Source of the DNA: a bacterium
GTDB lineage: Bacteria > Elusimicrobiota > Elusimicrobia > UBA1565 > UBA9628
Length of the DNA stretch: 10,522 bases
Assembly (NCBI GenBank): GCA_021790955.1
Contig: JAJYFI010000026.1
Location: forward strand, 1-10,522
Reading direction: 5' to 3'
The stretch's first letter is position 1; every line of letters begins with the position of its first letter. The notes beneath the pieces are model-generated. The model was not told where the DNA came from and did no database searches. It worked only from the letters and a program-made list of their open reading frames with translations. Position numbers and translations under genes: made by a program. Of this stretch, positions 5,409-10,522 are shown in pieces.

Positions 5409-6420
5409 TGTCGTGAGCGCGGACGCGGATCGGGCGGCGCGGACGGCGGAGCTCTACCGGTACGTCGAGGGACTGAAGTCCCACAAACAGCTCAAGATTT
5501 TCGCCGGGAACGCCAATCCCGCGCTCGCGTGGTCCATTTGCCGTTCCCTGGGCATCCGGCCCGGCCGCATCCGCGTGGGCCGCTTCGCGGACGGAGAGAT
5601 CGACGTCCAGGTCCAGGAGAACGTTCGCGGTTGCGATTGCTACGTCCTGCAGCCGACCTGTCCTCCCGTCAATGAAAACATCATGGAGCTCTTGATCATT
5701 CTGGACGCCCTGCGCCGCGCCTCGGCGGGCCGCGTCACCGCGGTCATCCCGTACTTCGGCTACGCCCGCGCCGACCGCAAGGCCCTTCCCCGCGTCCCGA
5801 TCTCCTCCAAGCTCGTCGCCAACCTGATCACCGCCGCCGGAGCGAGCCGCGTCATCACGATGGATCTCCACGCGGCGCAGATCCAGGGCTTCTTCGACAT
5901 CCCCGTCGACCACCTCTACGCGGCCCCGATCCTTCTTGAATATTTCAAGAAGAAGAAGCTCCCGCACACCGTCGTCGTCTCGCCGGACGTCGGGGGGGTG
6001 GAGCGCGCGCGGGCCTTCGCCAAGCGCCTCAACACGCAGCTCGTCATCATCGACAAGCGCCGCCCTCGCCCCAACGAGGCCTCGATCTACCACGTCATCG
6101 GCGACGTCAAGGGGAAAAACGCCATCATCTTGGACGACATGGTGGACACCGCGGGCACGATCACCAAGGTGGCGGCTAGGATCAAGTCCGAGGGGGCCCT
6201 TCGCATCTGGGCGGCGAGCGCGCACGGCGTCCTGTCGGGGCCGGCCATGGACCTCATCGACAAGTCCGAGATCTCGGAGCTGGTTCTGACCGACTCGATC
6301 CCGACGCCCAAGCGGGCGGCGGCGAACGGGAAGATCAAGATTTTGTCGATCGCGTCTCTCCTTGGAGAGGCGATCGTACGCAACCATCAGGGAAAATCAA
6401 TCAGCGCCCTTTTCGTCTAG
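5395..6420 (+). CDS. prs: Ribose-phosphate pyrophosphokinase (PRPP synthetase)
   Basis: Prs transfers pyrophosphate from ATP to ribose 5-phosphate, giving PRPP for nucleotide, histidine and tryptophan synthesis. Visible signatures are KIFAGNANPALA (34-45), the GRFADGE block (62-68), PYFGYARADRK (119-129), MDLHAAQIQGFF (156-167), VVSPDVGGVERA (194-205), the catalytic loop KRRPRPN (221-227) and the PRPP loop DDMVDTAGT (247-255). The start ATG 5395 is chosen for GGAG six bases upstream; it gives 341 residues, about 30 more than usual because of an N-terminal extension before KIFAGNAN. The frame is open further upstream, but that part only shadows glmU. The gene overlaps glmU by 14 bases and precedes rplY by 19, in a common bacterial order with rplY and pth. 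Confidence 0.96.
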   Translation: MFELNVVSADADRAARTAELYRYVEGLKSHKQLKIFAGNANPALAWSICRSLGIRPGRIRVGRFADGEIDVQVQENVRGCDCYVLQPTCPPVNENIMELLIILDALRRASAGRVTAVIPYFGYARADRKALPRVPISSKLVANLITAAGASRVITMDLHAAQIQGFFDIPVDHLYAAPILLEYFKKKKLPHTVVVSPDVGGVERARAFAKRLNTQLVIIDKRRPRPNEASIYHVIGDVKGKNAIILDDMVDTAGTITKVAARIKSEGALRIWAASAHGVLSGPAMDLIDKSEISELVLTDSIPTPKRAAANGKIKILSIASLLGEAIVRNHQGKSISALFV

Positions 6421-6439
6421 GGCGCGCAGGGAGGACGTC

Positions 6440-7174
6440 ATGGAAGAAATCGTGCTTGAAGCGCAGAAGCGGGATGCCGGGCAGGGCAAGGGGCCGAAGA
6501 GCGCCCTTCGCGGCCAGTCCCAGGTTTTGGGAGTCGTCTATAGCGGCGGGAAACCGCCGATGCCGGTGTTTCTCTCGGAGCAGGGTTTCCTGGGAGCCTG
6601 CCGCAAGGGCGCCAATGCCATCGTCCACTTGAAGGTGGGCGGCGGCTCGGAGACCGTCGTGATCAAGGCGATCCAATTCCACCCGGTGACCGGGCGGCCG
6701 ATTCATGCGGATTTCCAGCGCATCAGCCTGACCGAGAAAATCGAGGTTCAGGTGCCGATCCACGTGCGCGGCGAGGCGGACGGCGTCAAGAACTTCGGCG
6801 GACTTCTCCAGCATGAGCTCCGCGCGATCCGGATACGCGCGCTTCCGGCGAGGATTCCGCCCGCGATCGACCTGGACGTCACGAAGCTCGGCCTGGGCGA
6901 CCGCGTCCTTGTCAAGGATTTGGCGATTCCCGAAGGGGCGGAGATGCTCGACGATCCCGAGCACATCGTGGTGCACGTGAGCGTGGTCAAGGTCGAGGAG
7001 GAGGCTCCGGCCCCGGCGGAGGCCGCGGCCGCCGCCGAGGGCGCGGCCCAGCCCGAGCTTGCCGTGGTCAAGGGGAAGAAGGACGAGGAGGGCCGTCCGA
7101 TCAAGGAAGCGGCCCCCGCGGCCCCCGAGGCGGCCAAGGGCAAGGAAGCGGCGGCTAAGAAGCCCGCCAAATAG
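6440..7174 (+). CDS. rplY: 50S ribosomal protein L25, CTC type
   Basis: L25 binds 5S rRNA in the large ribosomal subunit. The N-terminal 5S-binding domain (about 1-95) shows KGPKSALRGQSQVLGVVYSG (18-37) and the signature QFHPVTGRPIHADFQRI (79-95). The second, beta-rich CTC (general stress protein) domain follows (about 100-185) with KNFGGLLQHELRAIRIRALP (117-136). The last 60 residues are an Ala/Pro/Glu/Lys-rich tail, probably disordered. The 244-residue length fits the CTC type rather than the short E. coli form. The ATG at 6440 follows a strong AGGGAGG (6428-6434, five bases away); upstream in-frame codons belong to the end of prs. Placement between prs and pth is typical. Confidence 0.95.
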   Translation: MEEIVLEAQKRDAGQGKGPKSALRGQSQVLGVVYSGGKPPMPVFLSEQGFLGACRKGANAIVHLKVGGGSETVVIKAIQFHPVTGRPIHADFQRISLTEKIEVQVPIHVRGEADGVKNFGGLLQHELRAIRIRALPARIPPAIDLDVTKLGLGDRVLVKDLAIPEGAEMLDDPEHIVVHVSVVKVEEEAPAPAEAAAAAEGAAQPELAVVKGKKDEEGRPIKEAAPAAPEAAKGKEAAAKKPAK

Positions 7175-7191
7175 GCGTTGGCCGCCAACGC

Positions 7192-7195
7192 GAGG
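7192..7195 (+). promoter_or_regulatory. Ribosome-binding site deciding the pth start
   Basis: GAGG lies six bases before a TTG at 7202. Starting there gives MRLVVGLGNPG, the canonical Pth N-terminus. The earlier in-frame TTG at 7178 lacks a good ribosome-binding sequence and would add eight residues. Confidence 0.5.
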
Positions 7196-7201
7196 CAGAG
7201 G

Positions 7202-7744
7202 TTGCGGCTCGTCGTCGGCCTTGGGAATCCCGGGGCGCAGTACGCGGCGACCCGGCACAACGCGGGCTTCAGGCTCGTCGAACGATTGGCGGCGTCTTTC
7301 TCGTGGGAGCGCTTCGGACGGCTCGGGCGCGCGGCGAAGAGGGGGAGGACCTTCTTCGCAGAACCCCTGACTTACATGAATGAGTCGGGGAGGTTCGTGG
7401 CCGCCTTCGCAAAGGAGCATGGGATCCGACCCGGCGAGATCCTCGTCTGCTACGACGACCTGGACCTTCCGGTCGGCCGCATCCGGATCAGGAGCGGAGG
7501 CTCCTGCGGCGGGCAGAAGGGGATGGGATCGGTGATCGAGGCCCTCGGGACTCCCGACATCCCGCGGCTGCGCCTTGGGATTGGAAAGAGGCCCGTCGGC
7601 GCCGACGCGGCGCAGTTCGTCCTCGAGCCTTTCGACCGGGACGAGGGAAAAAGCTTCGAAGAGGCTCTCAAGACGGCGGCGGAAGCCGTCGAAACCGCGC
7701 TCGGGGAGGGGCTCGCGGCGGCGATGAATCGCTTCAACGCATGA
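7202..7744 (+). CDS. pth: Peptidyl-tRNA hydrolase
   Basis: Pth cleaves peptidyl-tRNAs dropped by ribosomes and recycles the tRNA. With TTG 7202 as start the protein has 180 residues, close to the usual size. Seen are VGLGNPG with N9 (5-11), the catalytic H19 in RHNAGF, TYMNESG with N60 (57-63), and the acidic DDLDLPVG stretch (85-92). The conserved loop usually written GGHNG reads GGQKG here (103-107), so both the His and the Asn of that motif are replaced (Q105, K106). The rest, including LRLGIGKRP (123-131), is normal, so the enzyme is probably active. The gene follows rplY closely and overlaps the next gene by ATGA. Confidence 0.93.
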   Translation: MRLVVGLGNPGAQYAATRHNAGFRLVERLAASFSWERFGRLGRAAKRGRTFFAEPLTYMNESGRFVAAFAKEHGIRPGEILVCYDDLDLPVGRIRIRSGGSCGGQKGMGSVIEALGTPDIPRLRLGIGKRPVGADAAQFVLEPFDRDEGKSFEEALKTAAEAVETALGEGLAAAMNRFNA

Positions 7745-7962
7745 TCAAGGCCGCGCGGTCCCTTCCCATCGTTGTCGCCGGCCTTGCCTCGTTCGCTCTG
7801 GGCGCGGGCTATCTCTACCGTCCCGACCTTTTGGAACGGCTCTACGCGTTTTTGCGCGAATATCTCTTCAACGACGCGCACCTTCGCCTGGAGCGCCGGA
7901 AATGGGGAGTTTTTTTCCTCCTTTTAGGTTTTCTCTTGGTCTACGTCGGCCTCGGGCGATGA
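7741..7962 (+). CDS. Small membrane protein of unknown function
   Basis: The 73-residue product has two hydrophobic segments likely to span the membrane, about residues 8-26 (LPIVVAGLASFALGAGYLY) and 55-72 (WGVFFLLLGFLLVYVGLG). They are joined by a charged loop containing RPDLLERLYAFLREYLFND and LRLERRK. I do not recognise a named family. It overlaps pth by ATGA at its start and tldE by ATGA at its stop, so it is almost surely translated with them. Both overlaps support a real gene. Its role is unknown. Confidence 0.75.
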   Translation: MIKAARSLPIVVAGLASFALGAGYLYRPDLLERLYAFLREYLFNDAHLRLERRKWGVFFLLLGFLLVYVGLGR

Positions 7963-9329
7963 CGAAACCATCCGTCGCCGCCGATCTGGAGGCCCTGGTC
8001 TCGTCGCTCCTGGAGAGGGTTCGCAAGGCGGTCGGAGGAGGCATCGAGGCCGAGGTCTATGCCGAGCGCTACGAGGATCGGTCGGTGGAGCTTCGCGGGG
8101 GCGAACTGCATGGCGTCGAGGAGTCCCGATCGGAAGGCCTGGGGCTGCGCCTTCTCAAGGACGGCCGGACGGCCTTCGCGTCGCGGGGAGGGCTCGATGC
8201 GGAGGACGTGGATGCCTGGGCGAAAGACGTCGCCCGCACCCTCGATTTCCTGGACAGAGAAGAGTCCCGCGTGTTCGCCCAACCCGGCCAAGCCGTCGGG
8301 CCAGCGGCCTTGCCCGCGAGCCTTTGGGACGATTCGCTTTTTACGAAGCCCTGGGAGGAAGCCGCGGAGGCTCTTCGCTCCATGGAGGCGGCGGCTCGGG
8401 AAGACGAGCCCGCGGCGGCAAAAATCCTCCGCTCGGGGTATGGAGAAATGAGGGGAGAGGCCGCGCTCGCCAACACCCTGGGCGTTCTCGTGTCGGAACG
8501 CGACGGCTCCGCAAGCGCGGGGCTTTCCGTCCTCGCCTCCCGCGACGGCGACGTCCAGGTGGGCTCCGCCTCCTTCTACGCGAGGCATCGCGGGGACATC
8601 GATTTCGACCGGCTGGCGGCCGACGCCGCCTTCCGCGCCGCGGCGCTCCTGGGGGCCCGCAAGCTTCCCTCGGGGCGACGCGATGTCCTCTTGGATCCAT
8701 GGGTTGCGGGGGAATTCCTGGGTCTCGTCTCGGAGCTTCTCGCGGCGGACAACGTCCAGAAGGGGAAGTCGCTTCTGGCCGGAAAGCTGGGAAGCCGGGC
8801 GGCGAGCCGGGCCGTGACGCTCATCGACGATCCATTGCGCCTCGCGGGCCTTGCGAGCTCCTTGTTCGACGGGGAGGGCTGTCCCTGCCGCACGAAGACG
8901 ATGATCGAGGACGGAGTTCTCAAGGATTATTTTTATGACGCTCAAACCGCCCGCAAGGACGGCAAGGAATCGAACGGCTCGGCCGGCCGCTCTTCCTACA
9001 AGAGTCTGCCGGGACCGTCGGCCTCCAATTTTTATCTGGCGCCCGGGAAAGCGTCGAGGGACGAGATCATCGCGGGGACGTCAAAGGGCATTTTGGTGCT
9101 CGACGTGATGGGGATGCACATGGCCGACACCGTGTCCGGCGAGTTCTCGATCGGCGTTTCCGGCTTGGCCATCGAGGGAGGAAAGATCGGCCAACCCGTC
9201 CAGGAGGCGATGATCGCGGGCAATCTCAGGGAGCTTCTCGACGGGATCGATGCGGTGGCGTCGGACCTGACGTTCTACGGCTCGTTGGGCGCCCCCACCT
9301 TCCGGATCGCGGGTTTATCCGTCGCCTGA
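7959..9329 (+). CDS. tldE: TldE/PmbA-type metallopeptidase partner subunit
   Basis: TldD and TldE (PmbA) form a protease complex; in E. coli it acts in microcin B17 maturation and CcdA degradation. The 456 residues show the family layout: an N-terminal domain with EVYAERYEDRSVELRGGELHG (32-52), a GLGLRLLKDGRTAFAS segment (60-75), then the C-terminal half with DVLLDPWVAGEFLG (242-255), FDGEGCPCRTKTMIEDGVLKDY (303-324), SNFYLAPG (356-363), VMGMHMADTVSGEFSIGVSG (383-402) and a TFYGSLGAP end (438-446). The HExxxH zinc motif that marks TldD is absent, so this is the TldE side. No tldD is in the window. The ATG at 7959 overlaps the membrane-protein gene by four bases; upstream codons are out of context. 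It is the last gene of the operon, 22 bases from a convergent gene. Confidence 0.9.
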   Translation: MTKPSVAADLEALVSSLLERVRKAVGGGIEAEVYAERYEDRSVELRGGELHGVEESRSEGLGLRLLKDGRTAFASRGGLDAEDVDAWAKDVARTLDFLDREESRVFAQPGQAVGPAALPASLWDDSLFTKPWEEAAEALRSMEAAAREDEPAAAKILRSGYGEMRGEAALANTLGVLVSERDGSASAGLSVLASRDGDVQVGSASFYARHRGDIDFDRLAADAAFRAAALLGARKLPSGRRDVLLDPWVAGEFLGLVSELLAADNVQKGKSLLAGKLGSRAASRAVTLIDDPLRLAGLASSLFDGEGCPCRTKTMIEDGVLKDYFYDAQTARKDGKESNGSAGRSSYKSLPGPSASNFYLAPGKASRDEIIAGTSKGILVLDVMGMHMADTVSGEFSIGVSGLAIEGGKIGQPVQEAMIAGNLRELLDGIDAVASDLTFYGSLGAPTFRIAGLSVA

Positions 9330-9351
9330 GCGCCTCCGGCCGCGGCGGACA

Positions 9352-9804
9352 TCAGAGCTTCCGGTTGATCTTCAAGTAGAGGCCCGAGTCGCCCGAGTGC
9401 GCGGGATCGGGCAGCCGGCCGACGAAATCGCCTTTGCTTGGGGGCCCCAATCGATCCTTGAGGGTGAGCTCCGCCTCGAGCCATAGGGGCTCTTGAGGCG
9501 ATGCGAGCGGCAGGATCAGGTCCCCGGGTCCCATCGAAAAAGCCGCAGGGAAACTGGGGTTGACGATGCGGACGGCGGCGACGGGAACGCCCCCGCCGTC
9601 CTTCGCCACGATGAGGAGGGTTTCCCTCGGCCGTTGAGGGGAGGCGGCGTATATCGCCTGAAGAGCGATCGTTCCGGACAGGTGGAAGGGACGCTCGCGC
9701 CGGCGGCAAGCCCCGGGCGGGAGCGCCAGCAGAAGGGCCAGGGCTCCCCAGGCGAGATCAGGATGCCGCGGGCGCCGCGGGACTGGAGATCGTTTTGATC
9801 GCAA
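9352..9804 (-). CDS. Small exported protein resembling the C-terminal domain of CcmI (cytochrome c biogenesis)
   Basis: The 150-residue product begins with a basic N-terminus and a hydrophobic segment (LAWGALALLLALPPGAC) ending in a cysteine, so it may be a lipoprotein, although the lipobox PGAC lacks the usual Leu at -3. The rest resembles, by eye, the CcmI/CycH C-terminal domain: SGTIAL (43-48), ETLLIVAKDGGGVPVAAVRI (61-80), FPAAFSMGPGDLIL (85-98), a beta stretch, GDFVGRLPD (125-133) and a final LYLKINRKL. In CcmI this domain helps present apocytochrome c for heme attachment; here it would stand alone in the periplasm. The only workable start is TTG at 9804, inside the end of the upstream gene (47-base overlap), which suggests translational coupling. 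The family assignment is from memory and moderate. Confidence 0.6.
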   Translation of the reverse strand: MRSKRSPVPRRPRHPDLAWGALALLLALPPGACRRRERPFHLSGTIALQAIYAASPQRPRETLLIVAKDGGGVPVAAVRIVNPSFPAAFSMGPGDLILPLASPQEPLWLEAELTLKDRLGPPSKGDFVGRLPDPAHSGDSGLYLKINRKL

Positions 9805-10522
9805 GGCCGATATAGACCGCCGTGGAGGTGAGGGCGACGAGCAGGGGCTGCGGCAGCGGCCGCGGGAGGAAGAGAAAAAGGAGCTTGAGTCCCGTGAAAA
9901 AAGTCTGGGAGTACAGCGCGACGTTAAAAAGCTCCCGGTAGCTCAACTTCGCCTCCAGCATGGAATTGAGGGCAAGAGCCATGACCGAATAGAAGGCCGT
10001 GGCGACGAGCTTCCAGAGGAAAAAGGCGAGGGGAAGGGCGAAGAGGACGAACAACAACGTCATGCGGGCGGCCGCCTTGCCCGCCGCGTCCCAAAACTTG
10101 GCGTTGAGGACCACGGGGGCGTCTCGGCGCATCTGGCCCAGGTCGAAAGACTGGACGACGCCGGGCTGCTTGAGGATCGTCAAGGCGTCCCGGGAAACGT
10201 AGACCTGGGCTCGTTTCGCTTCGAGATCTTCGGCGGTGGCGGGCTTGATGCGCGCGGGATCGACGACGACGGTGAAGAGCTTATGCGGCTCGACAAGGAC
10301 GAGGGGCTCCTTGACGTCGCCGGAAAGCTGGCCCTTGTCGAGCGTCAGCGTCGGCAAAGCGCGGCCCAGCCAGGCGAATTCGGAGCGAAGCATGGGAAGG
10401 ACGTGGCGACGAATGAAAAAGCCGTAGACCATCGTCACGAGGATCGAGAGATAGGCGAGATAGAGGAGGAGCCGCGCGAGACTGTGGCGCGCCGCCTTGC
10501 GGTAGAACTGGAGGCTCGTGAC
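9758..10522 (-). CDS. DUF1189-like integral membrane protein, N-terminus cut by right edge
   Basis: The frame is open to the last base of the window; a GTG at 10438 is internal, because codons upstream continue the same fold (FYRKAARHSLARLLLYLAYLSIL). The visible 254 residues show a first membrane helix (about 16-38), an extracytoplasmic domain with LPTLTLDKGQLSGDVKEPLV and LFTVVVDP, then several hydrophobic helices (about 150-185 and 205-247), ending in a short Pro/Ala tail. This pattern of an N-terminal helix, a small outside domain reading P-x-ITIxxGxLS-like, and C-terminal helices fits the DUF1189 family as I recall it, whose function is unknown. It runs opposite to the housekeeping operon and overlaps the CcmI-like gene downstream. 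Confidence 0.6.
   Translation of the reverse strand, partial: VTSLQFYRKAARHSLARLLLYLAYLSILVTMVYGFFIRRHVLPMLRSEFAWLGRALPTLTLDKGQLSGDVKEPLVLVEPHKLFTVVVDPARIKPATAEDLEAKRAQVYVSRDALTILKQPGVVQSFDLGQMRRDAPVVLNAKFWDAAGKAAARMTLLFVLFALPLAFFLWKLVATAFYSVMALALNSMLEAKLSYRELFNVALYSQTFFTGLKLLFLFLPRPLPQPLLVALTSTAVYIGLAIKTISSPAAPAAS

Noticed and set aside
5299..6387. 362-codon open frame on the - strand opposite prs
   Set aside because: The product is dominated by Arg, Asp, Gly and Val, as expected for the complement of a GC-rich gene, and prs fully explains the region.
6401..7420. 339-codon open frame on the - strand opposite rplY and the start of pth
   Set aside because: It spans two convincingly identified + strand genes and shows no domain; it is a codon-bias artefact.
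7941..8945. 334-codon open frame on the - strand opposite tldE
   Set aside because: tldE on the + strand carries conserved family motifs throughout; the - frame has none.
9330..9351. Bidirectional terminator between tldE and the convergent gene
   Set aside because: The 22-base gap is GC-rich but I see no clear hairpin followed by a T-run on either strand.
1..10522. CRISPR array or tandem repeat array
   Set aside because: No regularly spaced repeats were seen; only isolated inverted repeats and the terminator were found.

Overview
The window joins two regions. Bases 1 to about 3948 are the integrase-proximal end of an integrated mobile element whose other end lies off the left edge. Bases 3878-10522 are host housekeeping DNA, starting with a tRNA-Gln gene. 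The host part is visibly more GC-rich than the middle of the element and is densely packed. The host gene set (glmU, prs, a CTC-type L25, pth, tldE/pmbA, a CcmI-like lipoprotein) and the tRNA-Gln/prs/rplY/pth order suggest a GC-rich bacterium with a Gram-negative-type gene set. From memory, that order resembles deltaproteobacterial genomes; Elusimicrobiota are another possibility. This placement is an inference and is weak.

Element (left, all genes on +): the C-terminal part of a prim-pol type DNA primase enters from the left edge. It is followed by a PC4/p15-like single-stranded-DNA-binding protein, a tiny CxxC zinc-finger protein, a charged conserved protein of unknown function with an N-terminal NALKHGL motif, a rho-independent terminator, a zinc-ribbon protein of unknown function, an excisionase-like helix-turn-helix protein and a tyrosine integrase. 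Several of these genes overlap by ATGA, so they look like one or two compact operons for replication and for integration/excision. No capsid, portal, conjugation or defence gene is visible, so the element could be a phage, a satellite or an integrative plasmid.

Junction: the integrase reading frame runs through a complete, perfectly paired tRNA-Gln(TTG) gene (3878-3948). It stops at 3960, overlapping by GTGA a possible GTG start of glmU. About 27 C-terminal integrase residues are therefore encoded by the tRNA. The element lies on the 5' side of the tRNA, which is not the usual arrangement. It implies that the element now supplies whatever lies upstream of this tRNA and perhaps of the glmU operon.

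Host (right): glmU-prs-rplY-pth-small membrane protein-tldE form a tight + strand operon covering UDP-GlcNAc synthesis, PRPP synthesis, translation (L25, peptidyl-tRNA hydrolase) and a TldD/TldE-type protease subunit. Converging from the right on the - strand are a probable DUF1189-type membrane protein (cut by the right edge) and a small lipoprotein-like protein resembling the C-terminal domain of the cytochrome c biogenesis factor CcmI. No stretch over 300 bases lacks a gene.
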